Positions 26,057-34,999 of a DNA stretch of 64,000 nt are shown here, one piece after another. The position numbers were made by a program, and so were the translations under genes. A model generated the notes under the pieces. The model was not told the DNA's origin and did no database searches. It worked only from the letters and a program-made list of their open reading frames with translations. Origin of the DNA: CAIXOA01 sp041653635 (GTDB lineage: Archaea > Micrarchaeota > Micrarchaeia > Anstonellales > Bilamarchaeaceae). The stretch covers positions 868,001 to 932,000 of the forward strand of contig JBAZFC010000001.1 of NCBI GenBank assembly GCA_041653635.1. The letters run 5' to 3'. Every line of letters begins with the position of its first letter. The stretch's first letter is position 1.

Positions 26057-27877
26057 TTATTTAAGATTGATTTTTAATCGTTCTATGAACTGCTGAAATT
26101 CTGGATCCTTTTCTTGTGCCCCTACCCATCTGATACTACAAAACCAGTCCTTCATTCGCGGAGAACAATGTTTACAATTAAGGCAATTATCTTCTTTAAA
26201 ACGGGTGAAAATATCATCCAATGACTCCCCCAGGCATGGTTTCCCATATTTGCACCAAATAACTTTTGTTCCCAAGGAAGGAATTGCTAAAGATCTTCCA
26301 AGAGGGCTCGTACTTAGATATTTTATATGTAGATTATCACAGAATCTAAAATAGTTAGATGGATCTAGATCATTCAAAGCCACCTCGATAGAAGTTGTTA
26401 TCGCGTCGTTGGTATTAAAGTCGACTAATCTTAGTTCAATAAAAGCATTTCTCATCTGCTGTTTATACTCTTCAGTGCTAAGATTCCCATCATCAATATT
26501 ATCATGCTCATAAGGATCAGGTTTCTCCTTCATCGTCTTAAGAAGCCTTAGATTATTCTCAAGAGAAAGAGTGTCCCCATCGATTCTATTAAAAGAAATC
26601 AATTCATTCATATACTCAATGGCTTTTCCGTGATTCAAAGAACAATAATAATAATTGGCTAAACTTCTGATAACGATCTTAGCCAAATCAACATCTTTTT
26701 GTTTAGCGTAGTCTGCAATACGTTTCATCTGTAGAATTAGAGCATCATCGCTAATCTCTTTAATAATACCTTTATCGAATTGAGCAATATTTAGTATATG
26801 GAGTGATCTTATACTTAGTAATGTTGGTAAACAATTAAGGTATACATAAATGTAATTATTTTCCAATAAATATTCCAAGGACGCATTTATCTCTTTTATG
26901 ATAACCGATTCCATTTTGATTAATTTTTGCAATTCCTCTTCGCAAAAAAAGGAAAGCAATTGTTCTTGCTGCATTTTTCCTATATTTTTTACTAATAGCA
27001 ATGCCGTTATCCTATTAAGGAGCACCAATATTAATGCCTCACCTCGCCTTATTAATAAATATTTTGCTAGATCTAATCTCTTTAGAGCTTCGGCTAATTT
27101 AATTCCTTCATTGCAAAAGTTAAAAAATTTCTCATTCTGCTCTGAAACAGCAATATTCAAAGTTCCAATGATTGAAATAATGGCAGTTAATTTGCCTATA
27201 TCGTCTTCTGGCGCTTTATACGCATCATACATAGACTGTCTTGCTTTTTCGATATCACCGCTCTGGTGAGCTTTGTATGCTTGCAATAATGAAGCAACTT
27301 TATAATCTTCAAGAGATTTCTTCTTATGCTGACTCAACGTGGAAAGGTCCTCTCTAACGTCGATACCTTCTCCGATACCTAGACTCAGGATATTATGCCG
27401 CAATATCCTACTGCGGCAGGACATTAAGTTTTTTTTAAGAAAATTTAAATCGCTCAATTTATTAGTAAGTTTTATTCGCTTACTTTTTTTACGTCTCCAA
27501 TCAGAATCCTCTTTAGAAAGAACATCCCAGATATATGGCTGCGCTAATTCCCAATAAAATATTTTATTACTCGAATCTTCTTTTATCAATACAACCGGAA
27601 GATCAGAACCGACATATAATTCTAAATCTTCTCTTCTCAAATCCATTAACATGGCTTCGTTTGAATTGATGGTGGCCTTTAGTTGGATGTAAAAACTTTC
27701 AGAAGAAACATTCTGCGTTTTTGAATCACATCTCTCCGAAATTCGAACCTCAAAATCATAACCATAATCCTTGTTGAGCTGATTTACAATCCATTCGCTA
27801 AGTGCTTCTTTTAATCTAGCTTCTGAAGCATCTTGCAGAACTTGTTTCTTAGACCGTCTTTTTGGCACAATATGCAT
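26057..27877 (-). CDS. DUF4365-TPR protein with C-terminal cysteine cluster
   Basis: 606 residues in three parts. Residues about 5-150: a DUF4365 domain, a PD-(D/E)XK-like fold, with YDFEVRISE (Asp) and ESFYIQLKAT (QxK). Residues about 165-450: tandem helical repeats of TPR type (SLLQAYKAHQSGDIEKARQ is one unit). The C-terminus has seven cysteines (CKYGKPC, NCLNCKHC, WFCS), a probable zinc or Fe-S site. DUF4365 proteins are frequent in bacterial defence islands. This three-part design points to a sensor-effector nuclease. Confidence 0.78.
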   Translation of the reverse strand: MHIVPKRRSKKQVLQDASEARLKEALSEWIVNQLNKDYGYDFEVRISERCDSKTQNVSSESFYIQLKATINSNEAMLMDLRREDLELYVGSDLPVVLIKEDSSNKIFYWELAQPYIWDVLSKEDSDWRRKKSKRIKLTNKLSDLNFLKKNLMSCRSRILRHNILSLGIGEGIDVREDLSTLSQHKKKSLEDYKVASLLQAYKAHQSGDIEKARQSMYDAYKAPEDDIGKLTAIISIIGTLNIAVSEQNEKFFNFCNEGIKLAEALKRLDLAKYLLIRRGEALILVLLNRITALLLVKNIGKMQQEQLLSFFCEEELQKLIKMESVIIKEINASLEYLLENNYIYVYLNCLPTLLSIRSLHILNIAQFDKGIIKEISDDALILQMKRIADYAKQKDVDLAKIVIRSLANYYYCSLNHGKAIEYMNELISFNRIDGDTLSLENNLRLLKTMKEKPDPYEHDNIDDGNLSTEEYKQQMRNAFIELRLVDFNTNDAITTSIEVALNDLDPSNYFRFCDNLHIKYLSTSPLGRSLAIPSLGTKVIWCKYGKPCLGESLDDIFTRFKEDNCLNCKHCSPRMKDWFCSIRWVGAQEKDPEFQQFIERLKINLK

Positions 27878-27934
27878 TCTTCATGGAATATAAAATACTA
27901 TTCTCGCGTCCCGCGCCCCTATTCTTTTCTTTTT

Positions 27935-28084
27935 CTAAACCCCGAACTGCTGCGTATCAACCCACTTCGCCTTCACCAAAGCCCACCAGTACCGCCCGAA
28001 AGCCAAATAAAACTCGTTGATTATATCCCCGTAGGTTACACTCCCGTCGTATGGAAGAGCGAATGTAACCGAAGACGATGTGAT
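27935..28084 (-). pseudogene. C-terminal remnant of a GC-rich core gene
   Basis: A 49-codon minus-strand open frame, closed at its 5' side by an in-frame TAG at 28085-28087 and with no start. It reads ALPYDGSVTYGDIINEFYLA and RYWWALVKAKWVDTQQFGV, protein-like sequence with codon and base use of the core genes rather than the AT-rich island. Its stop (27935-27937) is intact, so the 5' part has been lost, apparently beside the insertion of the Nmad2-like gene. A second, weaker GC-rich scrap lies at 28709-28760. Confidence 0.55.
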
Positions 28085-28087
28085 CTA

Positions 28088-28708
28088 ATGAATAAAGATG
28101 AAATTATAGCTAGGGTGTATATCGTAAAATATGATACTGGTTTCGCGCCTAATCCAAAAGGCGAATTCATAACATTAGCATGCTGCAAACCGAAAATAAG
28201 AAAATTTGCTAAAAAAGGTAGCTGGGTGATAGGACTAAAAAGCAGAAGTAAATCTAATAACCCAAAACAAGAGAATCGTTTGATTTACGCGATGAAAGTA
28301 AAAGAAAATCCAACATTTGACGAGTATTACAAAGACAAGAGATTTGAATACAAAAAGTTTTATTTAGATCCTGACGGGGACAATATTTATCATACAGACG
28401 ACCATGGCAAATTTAAGCAGAATTATAATGACCATCATGATGAGACCGACAAGGAAAATGATCGCCGCGGCGAGCGCGTTCTGATTTCGGATTATGCAAC
28501 TTCTTACTATTTTGGCACTAAAAATGCAGTTTTAATACCTAATCGATTCGAAAAAATGTTGCCTCTCATACACTCTAGAATGCACAAAAATATAGTAGAT
28601 GATGAAGAAAAAAAATTATTTTCAGATTTTTTGGACTGGCTAGAAAAAGAATACAAATCAGGTAATTATTCCGAAACAGTAAAGATGAAAAAATGCCAAC
28701 TATGCTAA
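28088..28708 (+). CDS. Nmad2-like (nucleotide-modification-associated) protein
   Basis: 206 residues. The N-terminus IIARVYIVKYDTGFAPNPKG followed by FITLACCKPKIRKFAKKGSW and LIYAMKVKENPTFDEYYKD matches the layout of Nucleotide modification associated domain 2, linked by comparative genomics to modified-base metabolism in phages and defence loci. A second half with a His/Asp-rich stretch (NYNDHHDETDKEND) and TSYYFGTKNAVLIP fits the family. The ATG 28088 is chosen since the open frame further upstream runs over the opposite-strand gene remnant. Confidence 0.65.
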   Translation: MNKDEIIARVYIVKYDTGFAPNPKGEFITLACCKPKIRKFAKKGSWVIGLKSRSKSNNPKQENRLIYAMKVKENPTFDEYYKDKRFEYKKFYLDPDGDNIYHTDDHGKFKQNYNDHHDETDKENDRRGERVLISDYATSYYFGTKNAVLIPNRFEKMLPLIHSRMHKNIVDDEEKKLFSDFLDWLEKEYKSGNYSETVKMKKCQLC

Positions 28709-28762
28709 CCTTCTACGGAGGCACCAACGAAATCTGATTACCGGCATCCAACCCCCAGAATC

Positions 28763-28771
28763 TTTTTATAG
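28763..28771 (+). promoter_or_regulatory. TATA box for 98-residue gene
   Basis: CTTTTTATAGG-like stretch about 30 bases before the ATG at 28802, placing transcription start a few bases before the start codon. Confidence 0.5.
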
Positions 28772-28801
28772 GCCAGCCAGGGGATTCCGGTGGGTGTGAG
28801 C

Positions 28802-29098
28802 ATGGCCAAAAAAGAAAGAAAGGTGGAAGCCGGAGAAACTGTTTATACAGTTCTAAGGTACGTGGATAAGGAAGCCGTGTGCCTGGACCTTTATGCGGTC
28901 AGGGACAACCGGCTCGTGGAGTTCGTCTACCTGCTGGGAAAAGAGCAGGATGATGCGTTCTGGAATGAATTCTGGTACGACCAGGAAAAGAAGGGCTACT
29001 GGACCAGTGGCACGGACATAACTGGAAGGGGATTAGTGAAGGAAATATCAAACGTGCTATTTGGGGACATGGATGCGCTGGAGCATAAAACGATTTAA
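28802..29098 (+). CDS. hypothetical protein, GC-rich gene inside the AT-rich island
   Basis: 98 residues, soluble, acidic and aromatic-rich (FWNEFWYDQEKKGYWTSGTD), with no recognised motif. The base and codon use is that of the flanking core genome, not of the AT-rich island around it, so the island is composite or was inserted on both sides of this gene. A TATA-like TCTTTTTATAGG lies at 28761-28772. Confidence 0.6.
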   Translation: MAKKERKVEAGETVYTVLRYVDKEAVCLDLYAVRDNRLVEFVYLLGKEQDDAFWNEFWYDQEKKGYWTSGTDITGRGLVKEISNVLFGDMDALEHKTI

Positions 29099-29106
29099 TA
29101 CAAACT

Positions 29107-29913
29107 TCATTCCTTAAACAACTTTGATTCAATTTTTATTATCTTACTAGAATTGACTGAGAATTTTTTGGCATCTTGTATCATTTCTACATAGTCCCCA
29201 TATTTGATTACTCGCCCAGATAAAACTTCGCCACTATCTAAAAACAATCTAACTACTGGATAGTGAGCGCCTCCAAATCCAAAAGCAAGTGCAATGAACG
29301 TCATTATGAAAAATGTGAGAAATGTCGATACATAAAAAACTAAACCCCCGATTTCATAAAATTTGAATTCAATCAAAATAGTTATAAAAGCAAATAGGAA
29401 TAGTAAAAAGTTATTCCCAAAGATTTCAATGGGCCAGACATAATTTGCCTTAAAGCTTAATTCTGAGTAATCAAAGCCGGCTAGATCTTTGAAGTCTTTC
29501 TCGGCATCTTTTACTAATTTGCCCATCCGAGAATTATCTTTCTTTATTTTCTGTATACCCTCGGCAAGTTTTATTTTATAATACTCAACCAAACCTGTTC
29601 TTCTTATGAAGGCATTTGCTCTAAAATTTGATGTTAAAGCACCTAGGATAACAGCTTGCAGAATAAACGGAAACACATAGAATGGAAGAACCTGGAAAAT
29701 TACGGAGACCGCCCAGAAGTTTTTGGCATAGTCTGCAATGACTAGGGGGACGAATACGTATACAGCAAAAAAGAACAGGCCTTCGAAATAATACCCCTCT
29801 TTATCGTATTTTTCTATCTTAACATCACTCACGCATTTGCCCAAATATAGAAAAATCGCACTTAATGCGGCTAGAATAACCGGTATATCTAGGTTAAATG
29901 TTAGTTCAACCAT
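29107..29913 (-). CDS. multi-helix membrane protein with Sm-like tail
   Basis: 268 residues: hydrophobic helices at about 8-27, 45-65, 70-100 and a pair at 180-225, with a charged cytosolic segment between. The last 45 residues (RLFLDSGEVLSGRVIKYGDY, ending KKFSVNSSKIIKIE) read like a small Sm-like beta-barrel strand set, as seen in some membrane-tethered regulators. ATG 29913 is preferred. It is divergent from the HEPN gene at 29975, with 61 bases between. Confidence 0.6.
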   Translation of the reverse strand: MVELTFNLDIPVILAALSAIFLYLGKCVSDVKIEKYDKEGYYFEGLFFFAVYVFVPLVIADYAKNFWAVSVIFQVLPFYVFPFILQAVILGALTSNFRANAFIRRTGLVEYYKIKLAEGIQKIKKDNSRMGKLVKDAEKDFKDLAGFDYSELSFKANYVWPIEIFGNNFLLFLFAFITILIEFKFYEIGGLVFYVSTFLTFFIMTFIALAFGFGGAHYPVVRLFLDSGEVLSGRVIKYGDYVEMIQDAKKFSVNSSKIIKIESKLFKE

Positions 29914-29974
29914 TTTTGCACTCCGCGGGGCATATCGCATAAAAGCTATTTAAGGTTAATTACTATTTCTGCAC

Positions 29975-31351
29975 ATGACAACAACTGCGCTCGGTAGAAA
30001 AATTAAAGAATTACTGATAACTATGAGGGACATAGTAGAAAAAAAGATCGCAAATAAAGAGATAAAATATTTTTATGAAAATTATTATGCTTACTGCGTA
30101 GATGACTTTGAATATAATATAGGCGGTAGAGCATCTTATGATAGAACGGGGAAAAAAATTAAGAAGAAACAATGGAAGTTCTCGCATACCGATTTGTTTG
30201 GTATAATACGCAAATCTGAGATTTATAATGACGTGTTAACGATGTCTGGCATAAACAAGACAAAACTAGATGCGATGATGATGAAGATTATTTATTTCCA
30301 TTTATATGGAAACGGTCTCAATGATAAGAATATCAAAAATACCGTAAATCAAATTGTCAAATATATAAATGATGAACCAGTGAAGTGCCGTTGTAGTACA
30401 TACCTTCAGGGAATAACGCTAGAATCCGATTCTTTTAATATAAAACCTGGCATAACATTGAGGAGAACTAAAAAAGAAGATTTTGAAGAACAAATGCCTG
30501 AAGAACTCCAGCAAGATTTGTATGCTTGTGGCGTGTTATTGTGGTCTCCAAGTTTAGAAGATGCTACAGCCATCATTGATTTGACTGCTCTAGTACGACC
30601 TTCGCAAACGGATGCATCTCTGCAAAAAGAAGCTTACAAAATTATTGATATTTTGAGATTATTCCGAATTGGATCGATATCCCATATAAAAACGTCATTT
30701 CGCAGAGATTATATCATACCAAACCTTGGTGGAGGAACTCTTTCGTCATCAGTTATGCCTCCCTCAAAGATTTGTACTTTGGCAACAAGCGATGAAAAAC
30801 GATTCAAGAAATTTTTCATGCACTTTTACCGTAAAATGCCTTATGATGGATTTAAGATAAGCAGCAAAGAACACATTCAAATAGCTTATTCGCGATATTT
30901 GGATGGTTTACTGCCCGGCTATTACGAGAAAAGAATGGCGGACATGATGGCAGGTTTGGAAGCTCTGCTTTTATCTCCGGGTGAACAACAGGAAATAGCA
31001 TTCCGTTTAAGACTCAGAGCAAGTAAAATCATGCATTGCATTGGATTTGATGCTAGTACTGTTAAAAAAGACATAAATGAGGCTTATAGCATAAGAAGTA
31101 TATTCGCTCACGGGGGACGTATTAGCCAGAAACATATGCAAGAACTAGATAAGAAATACAAGGATAAAGGAAAAAATTTATTTGACGAAATAGCGAATTA
31201 CCTAAGGATCATATTGGTGTTGAGTATTATTATTGATAAAAATAAGACGGACTTTGTTAAAATGATTGATGACTCATTTATTGAAGAAAAAAATAAAAAT
31301 GAGTTAAGAAAAAATATTTTGAGTAATAAGACATACCTGCCCATCCAATAA
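29975..31351 (+). CDS. Apea-like HEPN protein (HEPN 1)
   Basis: 458 residues. The C-terminal part (about 315-400) has the Apea-like HEPN hallmarks: MADMMAGLEALLLSPGE, a helix RLRLRASKIMHC and the RNase motif R374-SIFA-H379 (R-x4-H). HEPN RNases of this group act in phage defence and abortive infection. The N-terminal 300 residues hold no recognised domain and may sense infection. There is no obvious antitoxin gene beside it; the stop lies 10 bases from that of a second HEPN gene on the other strand. Confidence 0.8.
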   Translation: MTTTALGRKIKELLITMRDIVEKKIANKEIKYFYENYYAYCVDDFEYNIGGRASYDRTGKKIKKKQWKFSHTDLFGIIRKSEIYNDVLTMSGINKTKLDAMMMKIIYFHLYGNGLNDKNIKNTVNQIVKYINDEPVKCRCSTYLQGITLESDSFNIKPGITLRRTKKEDFEEQMPEELQQDLYACGVLLWSPSLEDATAIIDLTALVRPSQTDASLQKEAYKIIDILRLFRIGSISHIKTSFRRDYIIPNLGGGTLSSSVMPPSKICTLATSDEKRFKKFFMHFYRKMPYDGFKISSKEHIQIAYSRYLDGLLPGYYEKRMADMMAGLEALLLSPGEQQEIAFRLRLRASKIMHCIGFDASTVKKDINEAYSIRSIFAHGGRISQKHMQELDKKYKDKGKNLFDEIANYLRIILVLSIIIDKNKTDFVKMIDDSFIEEKNKNELRKNILSNKTYLPIQ

Positions 31352-31361
31352 AAGTTTATCT

Positions 31362-32558
31362 TTAAAAAATATCATCAATTTTACTTTTGCCCACTCCCTT
31401 TACTAAAGCTAATTGGGCGATACTTCTTGACCATAGGTCTATTTGAGCAATGTCGGTAGGTAATAAATACGGAACTACACCTGCATGAACGGTCGAAGAA
31501 CGAGCTTTATAGATAGACTTGGCAAATTTCATTACCCTACCTTTTACCCTAGTTGTACTACGCGAATATAAAAGATGTATAATGCCAGTTGCGAAGTGTT
31601 CTTGTTTATTAGTCCTACTTTCGATCTGCATGATAGTTTCTAAACTTATGATGCACTTAAGCAACTTCATCGGATTAGATTGTTCGATTACTGCATCTCC
31701 CGCCCATTTAATAGCTAACAATATAGCTTCGTCAAATTTTGTTAGTTTCCCCTTAGAAAGTAGCGTTTTGAATGATGTTAAATGTGGCTGAATTCTAGCC
31801 AACATTCTTGAATCAATATTATAGCTATTGATATCCTGGTTATGCCACGAGTAAGACGGCAAAATTTGGTTTCCAGCAACAACTATCGTGTTTAGATTAA
31901 CGATCATTAATTTTTTATGAGGGAGGTAAATCACATTAACATTATTGAAAAGACGTAAAAATGATAATGTAAGTTCTGCTAAATCAAAGGCATTTCGTCT
32001 TGCCTTATCAGCATCCACAGCAAAGGTAGTGACCTCTGCAAGTGTCCAAGTTCTTTTGTCGTCACCGAATTGTTCTGAGAATTGCGTATAGATAAAATCC
32101 TTAATCTCATCGTCAATTTCAGAGTAGCCCATTGAAAAAAATTCTTCTTTAGACACAAATGGGATAAGTCTAATACTGCCTAAGTCAATTTGTTCGGCTA
32201 TGCGAAGGTTACCTATTGGGATTAAAACCCTGAATTTTTTATGTGTTAAACTCATTTCAGCGAAAATTTTTGTTGTTTCTCTAAGTGGATCGGAATTGTT
32301 ATGAAGAATGTTAAGAATAGACAGCTGTACTAGGTCAGTAATTTTTTCTCTGGATATCAGTTTTCTAGTTCTTTTAGCTCTTTTTTGTAATATATCAATT
32401 AACATAACAAGTTGTCCAGAACAGCTTTTCGAAAAAAATATATATTTGTCTTGAAACATAAACATATTGAGAAGATCTCCCCCGAATGGATCTCTGATCT
32501 TGCATCTAGATTTAATGAACTTCAATAACTTAATAACCTTCTCTTTTTCTTTTACCAT
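31362..32558 (-). CDS. Apea-like HEPN protein (HEPN 2)
   Basis: 398 residues from ATG 32558 (an ATG at 32588 would overlap the upstream gene by 20 bases). The HEPN core lies at about 300-365: MKLLKCIISLETIMQIES, then the catalytic R353-SSTV-H358 (R-x4-H). The N-terminal 280 residues are unrecognised and distinct from HEPN 1. It follows a membrane-protein gene closely on the same strand, so the two form an operon. Two HEPN genes tail to tail is unusual. Confidence 0.8.
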   Translation of the reverse strand: MVKEKEKVIKLLKFIKSRCKIRDPFGGDLLNMFMFQDKYIFFSKSCSGQLVMLIDILQKRAKRTRKLISREKITDLVQLSILNILHNNSDPLRETTKIFAEMSLTHKKFRVLIPIGNLRIAEQIDLGSIRLIPFVSKEEFFSMGYSEIDDEIKDFIYTQFSEQFGDDKRTWTLAEVTTFAVDADKARRNAFDLAELTLSFLRLFNNVNVIYLPHKKLMIVNLNTIVVAGNQILPSYSWHNQDINSYNIDSRMLARIQPHLTSFKTLLSKGKLTKFDEAILLAIKWAGDAVIEQSNPMKLLKCIISLETIMQIESRTNKQEHFATGIIHLLYSRSTTRVKGRVMKFAKSIYKARSSTVHAGVVPYLLPTDIAQIDLWSRSIAQLALVKGVGKSKIDDIF

Positions 32559-32568
32559 AATATCACTA

Positions 32569-33540
32569 CTACGGTCCCGGCATTCCATAATTGCGTATCA
32601 TATCTAACAAAGGTATGCCGAAATACTCTAATGTGGGTACTACGATATAAAAAATGATTAAAAGAATCACAATCCATTTCATCACTGCTATCGCGATATC
32701 AGTGCTATGATACACTATTTTTTCTTCTAGAGTTTTATCCCCAGCAATTAGTTTTTCATAGTCGTACACATTATCTGTGGATAGTACTAAATCTCTAGGC
32801 GCAAGTACATCAAAATTCAGGACTAGATTGTCAGTATATCTTAGGAATTTGGTTTGAATATGCTCTTTGGTCGCTGAATCATAAAATTCATAATTATTAA
32901 TCAATTTTTTATTAGACGCAATAACCCCTGAAGGAATTTTTCTTTTGCTTTTGAAAGATAACAGAGTATAAACGCATTTTAATATCTCGTGCATTTTTTC
33001 AATATCCAATTTTTCTTTCTTAAGTTCTGAATACTCAACGCGAATTTTTCGGTCTATTCTACTAATATAAGAAACGGCTGTGCTTTTGGTTAGTACTCCT
33101 AGACCAAGATAACAAAGAGCCAATATTGCCAATAGTATAATAGAACAGTTACTTGGATTAGATTTTATTATATATGCAATAGCGGACATTAAAAATAAGA
33201 CAAAACAGGTAATTGCATATATTACCGGTCCCGTTCTTGCATCTTCTTCATATCGTTCAGTTGTTTCTCTGTGAAATTTTATTTTGGTACTTAATTGAAC
33301 ATTTGCGATAAAACTATAGATAAAACCGTAAGCACCTATCACCACTAAGAAGAATACTTCTATTGAATTTGGTAGTATAAGCCCAGTTGTTTCGAGCATT
33401 ATCTTTTGGAATAAATAAAAAATGCCATAAACTACAATCAAAATAAGTAGCCCTATCCTTTCCCCACCTTCACGATTTAGTATTTTTCTATATATAGTTA
33501 ATACGTTTTCCTGGTTGCTCTTACCCTTTGATTCTTTCAC
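32569..33540 (-). CDS. membrane protein upstream of HEPN 2
   Basis: 323 residues with five or six hydrophobic helices: two pairs at about 28-70 and 100-135, and one at the C-terminus (about 285-310). Between lies a charged cytosolic region of about 140 residues (IRVEYSELKKEKLDIEKM). It has no recognised family. Spacing to HEPN 2 is 10 bases (or an overlap, depending on the start). It is a plausible partner: membrane sensor or anchor for the RNase. Confidence 0.65.
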   Translation of the reverse strand: MKESKGKSNQENVLTIYRKILNREGGERIGLLILIVVYGIFYLFQKIMLETTGLILPNSIEVFFLVVIGAYGFIYSFIANVQLSTKIKFHRETTERYEEDARTGPVIYAITCFVLFLMSAIAYIIKSNPSNCSIILLAILALCYLGLGVLTKSTAVSYISRIDRKIRVEYSELKKEKLDIEKMHEILKCVYTLLSFKSKRKIPSGVIASNKKLINNYEFYDSATKEHIQTKFLRYTDNLVLNFDVLAPRDLVLSTDNVYDYEKLIAGDKTLEEKIVYHSTDIAIAVMKWIVILLIIFYIVVPTLEYFGIPLLDMIRNYGMPGP

Positions 33541-33598
33541 AATAACCCCATTGTTTTTCTAGAGCAATAATTATAATCCTGCTTCCTGATAGTCCCGC

Positions 33599-34963
33599 AT
33601 GACGCTTTCATTCACATTCTACGGAGGGGCTGGAGAAATAGGCGGAAACAAGATACTGCTAGAAGAAAAAGGCGCGAAGGTATATCTCGATTTTGGTGAA
33701 GAGTTTAACTTTGGGGAGGAATACTTCTGGGAATACCTCCAGCCGAGGAGCGTAAATGGATTGGAGGTGTATTTTGAGTTCGGGATGATGCCGCAGGTCC
33801 CGAAGCTGTATTCCAGGAGGATGCTGGAGAGGACGAAGCTGAAATACCAGAAGCCGGACGTGGACGGCGTCATAATATCCCACATCCATTCCGACCACAC
33901 GGGCCACCTCCCCTTCCTGGACGAGGCGATACCCATATACATGGGCCACGGCACGCACAAATTGGCGGAGATATACCATAAGCTCTACCCCTCCTTCTTC
34001 ACCCTGGGCGGGCACGAAAGCATGAGGCACTTCAGGTCCGGGGAGAGGTTCGGGATAAAGCATTTGGAGATAGAGCCGGTGCACGTGGAGCACTCGGCCC
34101 CGGGCGCATACGGCTTCATAATCGGCACGGAAAGGGGGAACATCGCCTATACGGGCGACTTCAGGATGCACGGGCCGAGGAAGGACATGAGCGAGGAGTT
34201 CGTGAGGAAGGCGGCGGACGCGCAGCCGGTGGCGCTCCTCTGCGAGGGGACGAGGATGGAGACGGAAGAGGGGGCGCACAACTATACGGAGGAGGAGGTG
34301 GGGAAGAAGGTCTCGGAAATCATCTCCAAATCCAGGGGGATGGTGTTCGGGTACTTCTCAATGAGCAACGTGGACAGGTTCATGAGCTTCTACAGGGCGG
34401 CGAAGGAAAACGGGAGGAGGTTGGCGATAGGGACGAGGCTCGCGTACCTCATAAGGGAGATGAGGGAGAAGGTGCCGGCGCTGCCGGACGTGGCGAAGGA
34501 CAGGAACATAGCGGTGTATTTCCGGCTGAACAAGAGCTGCAAATTCTGCGAGAAGGACTATTACCCCTGGGAGAGGGAGTTCATGGGGAATATGGCCACT
34601 TATGAGGAGATGGCGAAGAATCCGAAGGAGTATGTATTGCATTTGAACTTCAACCAATTGATAGAATTGGTCTATCTGCAGCCAAAGGATGCGGATTTCA
34701 TTTATTCTTCTTCTGAGCACTTCCTGGAGGGGGAGGGGAATGAGGAGGAAAAGAGGCGCTGGGAGGCCTGGATGGGCCATTTTGGCATCAAATTCCACAA
34801 GGCGCACTGCTCCGGGCACGCGTCAAAAGAGGACTTGCAGAGGATTATAGAGAAGATTAACCCGGAAATACTGATTCCTGTGCATACATCCAAACCTGAG
34901 GAGTTCAGGAAGTTCCATAAGAATGTGAAAATGCCGGAGAAAGGGAAGGGGATGAAGATTTAG
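33599..34963 (+). CDS. RNase J-like beta-CASP metallo-beta-lactamase protein
   Basis: 454 residues. GGAGEIGGNKILLE opens the metallo-beta-lactamase fold; HIHSDHTGHLPF (about 97-108) is the HxHxDH zinc motif; IAYTGDFRMHG supplies the next metal Asp and SGHASKEDL the beta-CASP C-terminal motif. Length and motifs resemble RNase J/aCPSF-related exonucleases, so a role in RNA processing is likely. A Cys pair insert CKFCEKD (about 316) is unusual. It is the first GC-rich gene after the island. Confidence 0.85.
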   Translation: MTLSFTFYGGAGEIGGNKILLEEKGAKVYLDFGEEFNFGEEYFWEYLQPRSVNGLEVYFEFGMMPQVPKLYSRRMLERTKLKYQKPDVDGVIISHIHSDHTGHLPFLDEAIPIYMGHGTHKLAEIYHKLYPSFFTLGGHESMRHFRSGERFGIKHLEIEPVHVEHSAPGAYGFIIGTERGNIAYTGDFRMHGPRKDMSEEFVRKAADAQPVALLCEGTRMETEEGAHNYTEEEVGKKVSEIISKSRGMVFGYFSMSNVDRFMSFYRAAKENGRRLAIGTRLAYLIREMREKVPALPDVAKDRNIAVYFRLNKSCKFCEKDYYPWEREFMGNMATYEEMAKNPKEYVLHLNFNQLIELVYLQPKDADFIYSSSEHFLEGEGNEEEKRRWEAWMGHFGIKFHKAHCSGHASKEDLQRIIEKINPEILIPVHTSKPEEFRKFHKNVKMPEKGKGMKI

Positions 34964-34969
34964 CATAGT

Positions 34970-34977
34970 TATATAAA
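34970..34977 (+). promoter_or_regulatory. TATA box
   Basis: TATATAAA about 25-30 bases before the ATG at 35000, implying a leaderless transcript for the small winged-helix-like gene. Confidence 0.55.
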
Positions 34978-34999
34978 CCTATATAATGTATATACTTAT

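Noticed and set aside
27833..28087. Upstream extension of the Nmad2-like frame.
   Set aside because: It lacks family likeness and overlaps the opposite-strand remnant; the family starts at ATG 28088.
15587..33540. Integrated virus or conjugative element.
   Set aside because: No integrase, terminase, capsid, relaxase or attachment repeats could be seen; defence genes dominate.
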